In this document: one piece after another, positions 36,300-49,401 of the stretch
Position numbering within the stretch: position 1 is the stretch's first letter
Layout of the letters: the number at the start of each line of letters is the position of its first letter
NCBI RefSeq assembly: GCF_042767895.1
Contig: NC_091560.1
Coordinates: forward strand, 32,228,296-32,292,295
Source of the DNA: Penaeus vannamei
Lineage: Eukaryota > Arthropoda > Malacostraca > Decapoda > Penaeidae
DNA length: 64,000 nucleotides
Direction: 5' to 3'
Notes under the pieces: generated by a model
Database searches by the model: none
What the model was told of the DNA's origin: nothing
Seen by the model: the letters and a program-made list of their open reading frames with translations, nothing else
Position numbers and translations under genes: made by a program

Positions 36300-37293
36300 A
36301 TTTAAGAAAAATGTATCCTTTGAAATATAAAAACATTTTATCTAGCTCGTTCTTTCATCTCTCTCAATAGAAATTAAATCGCAAATTGTTTTAAATCAAC
36401 CATGAAAAAAGGACGAATGTCTTTCATTCTCTTTCTCTTCAGTCTCCCTCTTCATTATAAAAATAATTGTAATTGTCAAAAATTACTGTTCATATTATCA
36501 CCATAATATTTACTGTAATTTGCTATTGCCATAATGATAATAATCATGATGATAATAATGTTACTGCTGTTGTCTCTGTAAAAATTCTCACTAATATGTA
36601 TTCTTGTGCGCTTTATTAGCTCGCTAAAAGTAGGATTGCCTCATAAACTTAGTCATAGGTCTCGTCGTAACCTACAAAAACTGTATTGAATTCAGTGGTT
36701 TTCTCAATACACTGGTTAAAGGTGTGGATAAGATCCATGGCTCTGAACTCTGAACTCTGAACCCTGTTGCTTTCAGCTTGAACTCCAGATAAAATTACAA
36801 CTACCATGTTTCGTGTGCACACAGCGAAATTAACTAAGCTACATTATCAAGGGCAACTTTGGGTGTACTGATTTGGCGTTTGAGACTTTCCAAATTAGGA
36901 TTAGGTGATTAGCAAACCTTTTTTTTCGGTCGGTGTCTTCAACCTGTGACGCGCCGATCCGGACCTAATTTAAACAAATTTAGGTTCATTATAAATCAAT
37001 ATATTTCAATATACATTCCAATTTATTTTTCTATACAAATACACGTTATACAAAAATGTAGCTTCCCATTTGTACTATATTAACTCGAAGAAAGCAAAAA
37101 TATGGAGTGAGAAGAGCGTTTTTCCGAAGCATTCGTGAGTGGCAATTGAAATGAAACATTCAGTGGCAAGTAGAGAAGAACCCCGTTCACAGTCTGACAT
37201 TTTGTAGGCGATCGTGTATGGTAACAATTTCGCTGAAAATAACATCTTAAAAATATAACGTTTGAAAATAATTTAAAAAGTGTATGTATGTTA

Positions 37294-37364
37294 GGCTCCG
37301 TCAGGATTTGAACCCGAGTCTACTGATTAAGAGGCAGTCATGCTGTCCACTACCCCAATGAGAC
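37294..37364 (-). tRNA. tRNA-like locus, family A'', anticodon CTT
   Basis: Loop CTCTTAA and box B intact. The 5' acceptor is GTCTCAT, so pairs 6-67 and 7-66 fail, and 2-71 is T-C. Box A is changed to TGGGGTAGTGG. Probably decaying. Confidence 0.5.
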
Positions 37365-38670
37365 TTAAGTGGTGTGAAGGTTAAACGAATTTATATATAT
37401 GCTTATGAGAGCGCCTTCCTATTTCTTATGTTATTTGTCTGTCTTTCTCTTCTAATTTATTTCTTTCCTATAATTATTATAACTGGATACTTACAGGAGG
37501 GAGTATAAGATTATTATAATTTTGTGTTTCAGTAATGTTATTGAGGGAATTTTCATGATCCGCCTGTTTTCAAAACGCATTCATATGCAACACTAATATA
37601 AGAATATTGTATTTATTTTATGCGGCATTACTGTGATATCAATTGCAAATCCTGGCCTCGGTCGACACGCTCGCTCACGTGGCTTGTTCAGACAGTCTGT
37701 AACCTTTATAAGCACTACCATTATTAATATATATAATCGCTATAAAAAAGTATCAGACTGTGAACAGGGTACCGTTGTTACCCGCAAAGTTGTGCTAATC
37801 ACCTACTCTTTATTTGGAACGTGTCAAACGGTGTATCAATACACCCGGAAGGAGTTATTCTCGATTAAAGGGAATGTTTATCTTCGTTGGGTACACACGG
37901 AACATGGCAAATGTAATCTCATCTAGAGTTCAAGGTGAAAGCAAACCCCGCACACAACAGGGTTCATAAACACCACAGCTTTGGTAGGCTTTAAGACCTA
38001 TGGCGAAGTGTAAGAGGCAATTCTGCATTCAGTTAGCAAGGCGTTCGAGAATATATGAGTAAGAATTTTAGCAAAGATTAACAGCAGCAGGATCATCATC
38101 GCTAAATGTTATCTTAGTGAATGTAATTACGATAATGATGTTATATTTATGATATATATAACATTTGTTAGACAATTATTGTTTTTCTGATAAGGGCGGA
38201 GAGGATGAGAGAGAGGGAAGTGAAAGAGAATAAAAAAGAGAGAGGGAGGGAAGAGAAAGTGAGAAAAAGAGAATACAAGACAGGCGTTCGTCATTATCGT
38301 AGTATTTTAAGATGTATCAAATTTGTTCACATTAACATACCGTTCCAGACCTCCTAAACACGCCACGTGAACTAGCGTGTTAACCTAGGCCAGGATTTGC
38401 AATTGATATGGAAAAAAAGCAAAAGCTAAATACAATTTTCTAATAGTACTGAATATGAATGCGTTGTGAAAACTGGCAGATCATGAAAATTCCCCTAATT
38501 ACATCAGTGAAAAACGAAATTATAACAATTATGTACTCCCCCCCCCTGGTAATGACCCAGTGAAAATTATCATAGAAAAGAAAGAAAAGACAAAGACAAA
38601 CAACACAGGAAATAGGTAGGCGCATCTTATATGAATAGATATAAATTTGTTTTGCTTTCATGTTACTTAC

Positions 38671-38741
38671 GTCTTTGTGGTGTAGTGGATAGCATGACTG
38701 CCTCTTAATCAGTTGACTCGGGTTCAAATCCTGACGGAGAC
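38671..38741 (+). tRNA. tRNA-like gene, family A', anticodon CTT
   Basis: Same as 4995: GTCTTTG/CGGAGAC, loop CTCTTAA, both boxes, TATA-like GATATAAATT about 33 nt upstream. T4 lies at 38753-38756. Confidence 0.68.
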
Positions 38742-39822
38742 AATAAAACACATTTTAAAAATTATTTTGAGACTCATATTATATTCTTAAAATTTGTATT
38801 TTCATTGCAGTTGTTACCATACATGATTATCTATAAAATGCCAGACTGTGAACGGGGTTCTCTACTTAACACTGAAAGTTGATTTCACTTGCCACTCACG
38901 AATACTACAGAAAAACGCTTTTTTTTCCATAATTTAGCTTTCCTCAAGTTACTACAATACAACTGTGAATTTGCATGTTTGTATCACGTGTATTTGTATA
39001 GAAAAGAAAATTGGAATGTGTATTCAAAAATCTTGATTTAAATTGAACCTTAAGTCGTTAAAGTCACATCCGGGTCGGCGGGTTACAGTTTGAAAACACC
39101 GACAGAGAAGAGTTTTGCTAATCACCTAATCTTAATTTGGAAAGTCTCAAACGCCAAATCAATACACCCACATGTTGTCTTTGATAATACAACATAATCA
39201 ATTTCGCTGTGTACACACGAGACATAGTAATAGTAATTTTATTTATAGTTCAAGCTGAAAGCAACCAGATTGAATTTTTTAAAGCGGAACAACAGCAGTA
39301 TCATTGGTATTATATTAATGATTGTGATTATGATAAGGGCAAGTTCTGATAATTATTATAGTTATAACAATTGTTAAACAATTGTTATTTTCATGATAAA
39401 GGAGGAGAAGGAGAGATAAAAGAATAAAAGACACGTTCGTCATTATCATAGTATTCTTATGGTGAATCAAATTTGTTCATATTGTTATACCCTTACAGAC
39501 TGTCAAAACAGGCCACGTGAACTAGCCTGTTGACCTATGCCAGGAATTGAATTACAGTTGATAAAAAACTAATCCCGTGAAAGATAAATGCAATATTATA
39601 GTAATAATACAGAATATGAATGCGTTTTGAGAACAGGCGGATCATGAACATTCCCTAATAACATTACTGAAATACAAAACTATCATAATTTTGCACTCCC
39701 TCCTGTAATGACCCAGTGCTAATTATCATAGAAAAGAAAGAAAGAAAAAAGAAAAACAAACATTGGAAATAAGAGCTTCAATATAGCTATATACAAATTC
39801 GTTTCACTCTCACATCAATTAA

Positions 39823-39893
39823 GTCTCCGTGGTGTAGTGGATAGCATGGCTGCCTCTTAATCAGCAGACTCGGGTTCAAATCCTGATGGAGAC
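39823..39893 (+). tRNA. tRNA-like gene, family D, anticodon CTT
   Basis: G27-C43 family D body with intact boxes and T5 at 39905-39909. Its 3' flank is normal for only about 125 bases before the joint at 40018. Confidence 0.68.
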
Positions 39894-40185
39894 TAACAAA
39901 ATTATTTTTAAAAATTATTTTCAAACATTATATAAATAAGATTTTATTTTCAGTGCCATTGTTACCATACATGATCGTCTATAAAATGGCAGACAGTGGA
40001 AGGGATTCTTCTCTATTAAAATAGGGTTGCTAATCACCTAATCTTAATCGGGGAAAGTTACAGACACCATATCAGTACACCTAGAAGTTGTCCTCGATAA
40101 TACAAGTTAATTTCGCTGTGTACATACGAAGCATGGTAATGGTATTATATTTTCTGTACACCATTACCCACCATATTCTTTAGTA

Positions 40186-40256
40186 GTTTTTGTGGTGTAA
40201 TGGATAGCATGACTGTCTCCTAATCAGTAAACTCGGGTTTAAATCCTGACGGAAAC
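40186..40256 (+). tRNA. tRNA-like locus, family B, anticodon CCT
   Basis: Acceptor GTTTTTG/CGGAAAC pairs with T-G. Loop CTCCTAA. Box B reads GGTTTAAATCC, so the invariant C56 is lost; this should weaken both TFIIIC binding and the D-T loop contact. Box A is TGGTGTAATGG. Confidence 0.5.
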
Positions 40257-41375
40257 TATGGATGTTCCTCTTTAAAAAATTTAAATAAATATTTTCTCTG
40301 CATACATTTTATTGCTTTCTTAATCACTGTCGTTATTAATGTTCGTAATTGTTCCAGAATAGTGCCAGACTATGAACAGGGACTATGAGCTTACCTTCTA
40401 GCGTTATAGTTGACTGTTGCTGCCCACGAATGATATAGAAAAATGCTTTTCTCAATTCCTATTTGATCTTTGATCTAGTAACTACAGATGTTGAGAATTG
40501 ACATCATTGTATTAGATGTAAATTTCTATAATAAGAGCGATGGAAATGTATATTAAAACATATCAATTAGCTTTGTTGGAATTAGATTACGTCTTCCACA
40601 AGTTGAGGACACTTCCCCGTAAACATTTCTAATCACTAGCGCTAATCACCTAATCTTAATATGGAAAGTCTCGCATATCAGTACATCCAGAAGGATCTAA
40701 AACACACTCATTTTCCCTGTGTACACACGGAGCTTGGTAATTATGATTTTACTTCGACTTAAATCAAATCCGGATCGGCGCGTCACACGTGGGACACACC
40801 GACCGGAAAAAAGGTTTGCTAATCACCTAATCTTAATCTGGAAAGTTACAAACACCATATCAGTGCACCCAGAAGTTGACCTCGATTATATAGCATAGTT
40901 AATGTTATCTAGAGTTCAAACTGAAGCAATCGGGTTCATATTGGATATGAATAACTATAATGATAATATGAACAATATTTTTTGACAATTATGATTACTG
41001 AAGAGGGAGACGGAAAAGTAAGATAATGAAAGCTGAAACTTTCCTAAGAAAAGTTAGGTGATTAGCAAATTTTTTTTTCCGGTCGTGTTTTCAATCTGTG
41101 ACGCGCCGATCCGGTCATTCTATAAAAAATACACCTTATACAAAAATGCTTAGTAACTCAAGGTAAGCTAAAATATGGAGTGAGAACGTTTTTCCGTAGC
41201 ATTCGTGAATGGCAAGTGAAATGAAACATTCAGTGGTAAGTAGAGAAGAACCTCTTCCACTGTCCATTTTATAGACGATTATGTCACAATAACAATTGTC
41301 ACAATAACATTTGCACTGAAAATTATATCTTGAAAATATAAGTTCGAAAATAATTTAAAAAGTATTTGTCTGTTA

Positions 41376-41446
41376 GTCTCCGTCAGGATTTGAACCCGAG
41401 TCTACTGATTAAGAGGCAGTCATGCTATCCACTACACCACGGAGAC
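41376..41446 (-). tRNA. tRNA-like gene, family A, anticodon CTT
   Basis: Consensus cloverleaf and promoter boxes, with a T5 terminator about 18 nt downstream. An AAACGAATT motif lies about 16-24 nt upstream, with a TATAT run about 10 nt beyond it. Confidence 0.72.
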
Positions 41447-42628
41447 TTAGATGGTAGCAGTTAAACGAATTTTAATATATGGATATAGGAACGCCTACCT
41501 ATTTCCTATGTTGTTTGTCCTCTTCTTTCTTTCATATGAAAATTATCACTGGGTCATTACAAGAGTACAAAATTATGATTTTGTTTTTCAGTAAAGTTAT
41601 TTGGGGAATTTTCATGATCCGCCCGTTTTCAAAACGCATTCACATATTCCGTATTTTTACAAGAATGTTGTCTTATTCTTTTGCGGAATTACTTTGGTAT
41701 CAGTTGCAAATCCTGGCCTAGGTCAACACGCTAGTTCACGTGGCGTGTTTTGAGTCTGCAAGGGTATGTTAATGTGAACAAATTTGATACACCATAAAAA
41801 TACTTTGGAAATGACAAATGTCTGTTCTTTCTCTCACTTTCTCTTCCCTCCCTCTCTATCTGTTATTCTCTTTCTCTTCCCTCGCTCCTCCCTTATAATG
41901 AAGATAATTGTCTAACAAATGTTATATATACAATTAATATTAAAACTTGCCATTATCTTAATGCCAATAATTATAATAACAATTTAATGATGATACTGCT
42001 GTTGATCGGTTTTGTAAAAATTTTCACTCATATAGTTTCGAAAGCCTTGCTATTTCACTGAGTGCAGAATTTTTTTGCACTTCGCTATAGATCTTATCAT
42101 AGCCTACAAAACCTATAGTGTTTATGAACCCTATTGTGTGCGTGGTTTGCTTTCACCTTGAACTATTGATAAAATTACAGTTACCACGTTGCGTGTGTAC
42201 ACAAAAGAAACTCCTTCCGGGTGAAATGATATACCACGTGACACGTTCCGAATTAAGATTAGGTGATTAGCAATCCTTAGATGTTTGCGAGAAAGTGTCC
42301 TCAACCTGTGCGCGCCGATGTAGACATAATGAAATTCCAAGTTTGTTTAATTATTAATTGTCATGTCTTAATGTAAGTTGCCATCGCTTATTTTAGAGAA
42401 ATTCGCATATAATAGAAAAGTGATATTTCCCAAATGTACTGTAGTTAATAGATGAAAGCTAAAAAACGAATTGAGAAGAGCATTTGTAGGAACCAAAAAT
42501 ATAACGGTCGACAGCACCCTGTTCACAGTCTGGAACTATTCTATAACGATTACACATGGTAATAATAGTAGTGAGTGCATAGTAATGTATGCAGTAAAAA
42601 TATTGGTGTGAAAAAAGGTAGATTAATA

Positions 42629-42694
42629 GTCCACATAAAGATTTGAAACCGAGTCTACTGTTTCAGAGGCAGACATGCTATCCACTACATAACT
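42629..42694 (-). pseudogene. tRNA pseudogene, family C, anticodon CTG
   Basis: The 5' acceptor strand is truncated (ends TAGTTATGTAG). Loop CTCTGAA. The T arm reads GGTTTCAAATC, losing the box B G. Matches 62549 almost base for base. Confidence 0.58.
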
Positions 42695-43686
42695 ATTTAA
42701 GAAAAATGTATCCTTTGAAATATAAAAACATTTTATCTCCCTCGTTCTTTCATCTCTGTCTGTCTGTCTGCCTGTCTATCTGGCTGTCTCTTTGCCTCGC
42801 GTTCCTTTTATGATGTCTATATTTCAGTCTATTCTCCTTTATACAAAGATGGAATGGTAAAAGCCACAATGGAAATTAAATCGTGAATTGTTTCAAATCT
42901 ACTAACAAGACGGACGAATTTCTTTCAATCTCTCTCGTTTCAGTCTCCCTCTTCATTATAAAAATAATTGTAATTGTCAAAAAATACTGTTCATATTATC
43001 ACCATAATATTTTCTGTAATTTGCTATTGCCATAATGATAATAATCATGATAACAATAATAATGTTACTGCTGTTGTCTCTGAAAAAATTCTCACTAATA
43101 TGTATTCGTGTACGATTTACTAGCTCACTAAAAGTAGGATTCCCTCATAAACTTAGTCATAGGTCTTGTCGTAACCTACAAAAAAATGTATTGAATTCAG
43201 TAGTTTTCACAATACACTGGTTAATAGTTTTGATATGATCCATGGCTGAATATCCAACTACGAACCCGGTTTCTTTAAGCTTGAACTCTAGATAAAATTA
43301 CAATTACCATGTTTCGTGTATAAACAGCGAAATTAACTAAGCTATATTATCGAGGACAACTTTTGGGTGTGTACTGATCTGACGTGTGAGATTTAAATAA
43401 ATTTATGTTCATTATAAATCAATATCTTTCAATATACATTCCAATTTATTTTTCTATACAAATACACGTTATACAAAAATGCAACTTCCCATTTGCACTA
43501 TACTCACTCGAGGAAAGCAAATGTATGGAGTGAGAAAGGCGTTTTTCCGAAGCATTCGTGAGTGGCAAGTGAAATGAAATATTAATCTGACATTTTGAAG
43601 GCGATCGTGTATGGTAACAATTTCGCTGAAAATAACATCTTAAAAATATAACGTTTGAAAATAATTTTAAAAGTGTATGTGTGTTA

Positions 43687-43757
43687 GTCTCTGTCAGGAT
43701 TTGAACCCGAGTCTACTGATTAATAGGCAGTCATGCTGTCCATTACACCACAGAAAT
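43687..43757 (-). tRNA. tRNA-like locus, family A'' variant, anticodon ATT
   Basis: Loop CTATTAA (ATT). 5' strand ATTTCTG against CAGAGAC leaves mismatches at 1-72 and 6-67. Box A TGGTGTAATGG and box B are intact. The second ATT copy in the window; the change from CTT is C34 to A. Confidence 0.5.
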
Positions 43758-44198
43758 TTACAGGATATGAAGGTGAAACGAATTTGTATATATGCTTATA
43801 AGAGCGCCTTCCCATTTCTTATGTTATTTGTCTGTCTTCCTCTTCTAATTTATTTCCTTCCTATGATAATTATCACTGGATACTTACAGGAGGGAGTATA
43901 AGATTATTATAATTTTGTGTTTCAGTAATGTTATTGAGGGAATTTTCATGATCCGCCTGTTTTCAAAACGCTTTCATATGCAGTACTATTACAAGAATAT
44001 TGTATTTATTTTATGCGGCATTACTGTGATATCAATTGCATATCCTGGCCTCGGTCGACACGCTAGCTCACGTGGCTTGTTCAGACAGTCTGTAAGGATA
44101 TGTTGATATGAACAAATTTGATACACCATAAAAATACTAAGGTAAGGACGAACATGTCTGTTATTCTCTTTCTCTCTCCTTCTTTATCATGAAAATAA

Positions 44199-44215
44199 CA
44201 AATTCTGACGTGGAC
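44199..44215 (+). pseudogene. 3' remnant of a tRNA at an inversion joint
   Basis: CAAATTCTGACGTGGAC, the T loop to the 3' end of a tRNA, at the start of a plus-oriented block. Same breakpoint as 3934. Confidence 0.6.
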
Positions 44216-45257
44216 TATTAATGATTTAATTTTTACATAATTTTATTACCTACATTTCCACTGCCTACATTTATTTCCTTTATAAGCACTACCATTATTA
44301 ATATATATAATCGCTATAAAAAAGTATCACACTGTGGACAGGGTACCGTTGTTACCCGCAAAGTTGTGCTAATCACCTACTCTTTATTTGGAACGTGTCA
44401 AACGGTGTATCAATACACCCGGAAGGAGTTATTCTCGATTAAAGGGAATGTCTATCTTCGTTGGGTACACACGGAACATGGCAACTGTAATTTCATCTAG
44501 AGTTCAAGGTGAAAGCAAACCACGCACACAGCAGGGGCCATAAACACTTCACAGCTTTTGTAGGCTTTAAGACCTATGGCGAAGTGTAAGAGGCAATTCT
44601 GCATTCAGTTAGCAAGGCGTTCGAGAATATATGAGTAAGAATTTTAGCAAAGATTAACAGCAGCAGGATCATCATCACTAAATGTTATCTTAGTGATTGT
44701 AATTACGATAATGATGTTATATTTATGATATATATAACATTTGTGAGACGATTATTGTTTTCCTGATAAGGGCGGAGAGGATGAGAGAGAGGGAAGAGAA
44801 AGAGAATAAAAAAGAGAGAGTGAGGGAAGAGAAAGTGAGAAAAAGAGAATACAAGACAGACGTTCGTCATTATCGTAGTATTTTATGATGTATCGAATTT
44901 GTTCACATTAACACACCGTTCCAGACCGTCCAATCACGCCACGTGAACTAGCGTGTTGACCTTGGCCAGGATTTGCAATTGATGTGGAAGTAAAAAAAAG
45001 CAAAAGATAAAAACAATTTTGTAATAGTACTGAATATGAATGCGTTGTGAAAACAGGCAGATCATGAAAATTCCCCTAATAACATCAGTGAAAAACAAAA
45101 TTATAACAATTATGTATCCCCCCTCCTGGTAATGACCCAGTGAAAATTATCATAGAAAAGAAAGAAAGAAAGAAAAAAAAAGACAAACAACACAAGAAAT
45201 AGGTAGGCGCATCTTATATGAATAGATATAAATTCGTTTTGCTTTTATGTTACTTAC

Positions 45258-45328
45258 GTCTTTGTGGTGTAGTGGATAGCATGGCTGCCTCTTAATCAGT
45301 TGACTCGGGTTCAAATCCTGACGGAGAC
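45258..45328 (+). tRNA. tRNA-like gene, family A', anticodon CTT
   Basis: Like 4995 but position 27 is G while 43 is still T. This G-T pair is intermediate between A-T (family A) and G-C (family D). Acceptor GTCTTTG/CGGAGAC, both boxes intact. T4 lies at 45342-45345. Confidence 0.68.
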
Positions 45329-46404
45329 AATGACCCATACATTTTAAAAATTATTTTGAGACTCATATTATATTCTTAAAATTGGTGTTTTCATTGCAGT
45401 TGTTACCATACTTGATTATCTATAAAATGCCAGACTGTGAACGGGGTTCTCTACTTACCACTGAAAGTTGATTTCACTTGCCACTCACGAATGCTACGGA
45501 AAAAAACGTTTTTTTTCTCCATAATTTAGCTTTCCTCAAGTTACTATGGTACAACTGTGAATTTGCATGTTTGTATCACGTGTATTTGCATAGAATAAAA
45601 AATTGGAATGTATATTCAAAAATCTTGATTAAAATTGAACCTAAAGTCGTTAAAGTCACATCCGGGTCGGCGGGTTACAGTTTGAAAACACCGACAGAGA
45701 ACAGTTTTGCCTATCACCTAATCTTAATTTGGAAAGTCTCAAACGCCAAATCAATACACCCACATGTTGTCCTTGATAATACAACTTAATCAATTTCGCT
45801 GTGTACACACGAAACATAGTAATAGTAATTTCATTTATAGTTCAAGCTGAAAGCAACCAGGTTTATTTTCTTTAAGCGGAACAACAGCAGTATCATTGGT
45901 ATTATATTGATGATTTTGATTATTATAAGGGCAAGTTCTGATAATTATTATAGTTATAATATTTGTTAAACAATTATTATTTCCATGATAAAGGAGGAGA
46001 AGGAGAGATAAAAGAATAAAAGACACGTTCGTCATTACCATGGTATTCTTATGGTGAATCAAATTTGTTCATATTGTTATACCCTTACAGACTGTCAAAA
46101 CAGGCCACGTGAACTAGCCTGTTGACCTATGCCAGGAACTGAATTACAGTTGATAAAAAACTAATCCCGTGAAAGATAAATGCAATATTATAGTAATAAT
46201 ACAGAATATGAATGCGTTTTGAGAACAGGCGGATCATGAACATTCCCTAATAACATTACTGAAATACAAAACTATCATAATTTTGCACTCCCTCCTGTAA
46301 TGACCCAGTGATAATTATAAAAAAGAAAGAAAGAAAAAAAAACATTGGAAATAAGCGCTCCAATATAGGTATATACAAATTCGTTTCACTATCACATCAA
46401 TTAA

Positions 46405-46475
46405 GTCTCCGTGGTGTAGTGGATAGCATGGCTGCCTCTTAATCAGCAGACTCGGGTTCAAATCCTGATGGAGAC
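46405..46475 (+). tRNA. tRNA-like gene, family D, anticodon CTT
   Basis: G27-C43 body, intact boxes, GTATATACAAATTCG starting about 36 nt upstream. The downstream terminator has expanded to 28 T. Confidence 0.7.
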
Positions 46476-46486
46476 TAACATTCATG

Positions 46487-46514
<28 letters not shown>
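46487..46514 (+). terminator. T28 tract after the 46405 tRNA
   Basis: 28 consecutive T residues begin 12 nt after the tRNA, in place of the T6 of sister copy 6147. It would be a very strong Pol III stop; the length may be slippage. Confidence 0.6.
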
Positions 46515-46524
<10 letters not shown>

Positions 46525-47491
46525 CAAACATTATATGATTAAGATTTTACTTTCAGTGCCATTGTTACCATACATGATCGTCTATAAAATGTCAGACAGT
46601 GGAAGGGATTCTTCTCTATTTACCACTGAAAGTTTTATTTCAGTTGCCACTCACGAATGCTACGGAAAACGCCCTTCCTCGAGTTACTATAGCACAACTG
46701 GGAATTTGCATTTTTGTATAACATGGTTATTTGTAGAGAATATTAAATAGGAATGTATATTGAAAGATAAGATAATTAACCTGAACTCGTCAATGTCCGG
46801 ATCGGCGCGTCACAGGTTGAAGACACCGACCAGAAATAAAGGTTTGCTAATCACCTAATCCTAATTTCGACTCAGACTCCATATTAGTACACACACAAGT
46901 TGCCCTCGATAATATATTTAATAATTTCGCTACGTACACACGAAACATGGTAATCGTAATTGTAACTAGAGTTCAAGCTGAAAGCAACCGGGTTCATGGT
47001 TGGATATTCAGCCAAAGATCATATCCACACCAAAAACAAGTGTATTGAGAAAACCACTGAATTCAATAGGACACTACGGTTTTTTGTAGGTTTCAATAAG
47101 ACGTATGACTAAGAGTAAGAAACAGTTTTACTTATAATTAACCTAAGTTTTTTATTATATCTGCATCGGCGGGCACAGGTTGAGGACACTTACCCGCAAA
47201 CATCTAAGGAGTGCTAATCACCTAATCTTAATTTGGAACGTGTCAGACGGATCATGAAAATTATCTTGATAACATTACTGACACACAAAGTGAAGATAAT
47301 ATTGTACTTCCTCTTGTAATGAACCAGTGATATCATAAGGAAGAAAAAAGAGACAAACAACATAGGAAAGAAGTAGGTGCTGTTATTTAGTTATATAGAT
47401 ACTCGTTTTGCTAATTTTCATGCAAGTTTGAACTAGATTCTTGACCTACGCAGAAGACCAGTATTTACATTTAATATCAACGCAGTGTAGG

Positions 47492-47499
<8 letters not shown>

Positions 47500-47569
<70 letters not shown>

Positions 47570-47572
47570 TAT
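47500..47572. repeat. (AT)n microsatellite
   Basis: Alternating A/T with one G interruption, in the same spacer position as 7219. Confidence 0.9.
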
Positions 47573-48086
47573 TCTTTAACCAGTGTACAGTTTTTGTAGG
47601 TTACGACAAGACCTATGACTAAGTTTATGAGGCAACCCTACTTCCAGTGAGCTAGTAAATCGTACACGAATACATATTAGTGAGAATTTTTACAGAGACA
47701 ACAGCAGTAACATTATTTTTATCATGATTATTATCATTATGGCAACAGCAAATGACAGTAAATATTATGGTGATAATATGAACAGTAATTTTTGACAATT
47801 ACAATTATTTTTAAAATGAAGAGGGAGGCCGAAAAGAAAGAGATTGAAAGACATTCGTCCTTCTTGTTTTGTTTTGTTTTTCATGGTAGATTTGAAACAA
47901 TTCACGATTTAATTTCCATTGTGGCTTTTACTATTCCATCTTTGTATAAAGGAGAATAGACTAAAATATAGACATCATAAAAGGGACGCGAGGTAAAGAG
48001 ACAGATAGACAGACAGACAGACAGAGATGGAAGAACGAGGGAGATGAAATGTTTTTATATTTCAAAGGATACATTTTTCTTTAACA

Positions 48087-48157
48087 GTTCGTGTTATGTA
48101 GTGGATAGCATGTCTGCCTCTGAAACAGTAGACTCGGTTTCAAATCTTTATGTGGAC
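48087..48157 (+). tRNA. tRNA-like locus, family C, anticodon CTG
   Basis: Full-length C copy with GTTCGTG acceptor pairing TGTGGAC by G-U. Loop CTCTGAA. Box A is degraded (TTATGTAGTGG) and box B is broken (GGTTTCAAATC). T6 follows about 20 nt downstream. Probably inactive. Confidence 0.45.
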
Positions 48158-49352
48158 TATTAATCTACCTTTTTTCACACCAATATTTTTACTGCATACA
48201 TTACTATGCACTGACTACTATTATGACTATGTGTAATCGTTACAGAATAGTACCAGACTGTGAACAGGGTGCTGTCGACCGTTTATGTTTTTGGTTCCTA
48301 CAAATGCTCTTCTCAATTCGTTTTTAGCTTTCATCTATTAACTACAGTACATTTGGGAAATATCACTTCTCTATTATATGCGAATTTCTCTAAAATAAGC
48401 GATGGCAACTTACATTAAGACATGACAATTTATAATTAAACTAACTTGGAATTTCATTATGTCTACATCGGCGCGTACAGGTTGAGGACACTTACTCGCA
48501 AACATCTAAGGAGTGCTAATCACCTAATCTTAATTTGGAACGTGTCACGTGGTATATCATTTCACCCGGAAGGAGTTTATTTTGTGTACACACGCAACGT
48601 GGTAACTGTAATTTTATCAAAAGTTCAAGGTGAAAGCAAACCACGCACACAATAGGGTTCATAAACACTATAGGTTTTGTAGGCTATGATAAGACCTGTG
48701 GCGAAGTGCAAGAGAAATTCTGCATTCAGTGAAATAGCAGGGCGTTCGCGAATATATATGAGAGAATCTTTACAAAGCCTAACAACAGCAGTATCATCAT
48801 AAGTGTTATTATAATGCTTGTCATTAAGATAATGGCAAGTTATAATAATAATTGTTATATATATAACATTTGTTAGACAATTATCTTCATTATAAGGGAG
48901 GAGAGAGGGAAGAGAAAGAGAATAAAAGAGAGAGGGAGGGAAGAGAAAGTGAGAAAAAGGGTAGAGAAAGTGAGAGAAAAAATAGACGTTTGCAATTACC
49001 AAAGAATTTTTATGGTGTATCAAATTTGTTAACGTTAACATACCCTTGCAGACTCAAAACACGCCACGTGAACTAGCGTCTTGACCTAGGCCAGGATTTC
49101 CAACTGATAACAAAGTAATTCCGCAAAAGAATAAGACAACATTCTTGTAAAAGGACTGAATATGAATGCGTTTTGAAAACGGGCGGATCATGAAAATTCC
49201 CTTAATAACTTTACTGAAAAACAAAATTATAATTTTATACTCTTGTAATGACCCAGTGATCATTTTCATATGAAAGAAAAGGACAAACTGCATAGGAAAT
49301 AGGTAGGCGTTCCTATATGCATATATAAAAGTTTGTTTAACTGCTTTTATCT

Positions 49353-49401
49353 GTCTCCGTGGTGTAGTGGATAGCATGACTGTTTCTTAATCAGTAGACT
49401 C
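49353..49401 (+). pseudogene. Truncated tRNA pseudogene, family A
   Basis: Normal from GTCTCCG through the anticodon stem (loop TTCTTAA, CTT) to AGACTC, then it breaks into CATACGAAGC and the T arm and 3' acceptor are gone. The counterpart 9090 is intact. Confidence 0.7.

Larger units (their letters stand above)
32994..37702 (-). repeat. Array block 7, minus strand
   Basis: Loci at 34506, 35024, 36249 and 37294. The sequence from about 33700 is a direct copy of the window start (1-3930), while 33000-35930 is an inverted copy of 27850-30800, including the tRNA-deleting joint (here about 33458). Ends at a joint near 37702 (GTCTGTAA to CCTTTATAAG). Confidence 0.78.
37703..41035 (+). repeat. Array block 8, plus strand
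   Basis: Loci at 38671, 39823 and 40186. At about 40018 the family D downstream flank stops inside its usual sequence (TTCTCTATTA) and continues as the segment preceding a B gene, as at about 29050. This non-allelic joint removes the rest of the D unit and an A gene. Confidence 0.75.
41036..44198 (-). repeat. Array block 9, minus strand
   Basis: Loci at 41376, 42629 and 43687, matching 1217, 2467 and 3459 at an offset of about 40.16-40.23 kb. The block begins at a short inverted motif (GAAAG...CTTTC, 41028-41043) and ends in the tRNA remnant at 44199. Confidence 0.8.

Noticed and set aside
48625..49041. The longest real open frame, 138 aa on the minus strand.
   Set aside because: It spans ordinary array spacer (pyrimidine tract and AT-rich segment), and homologous spacers elsewhere are interrupted by stops.
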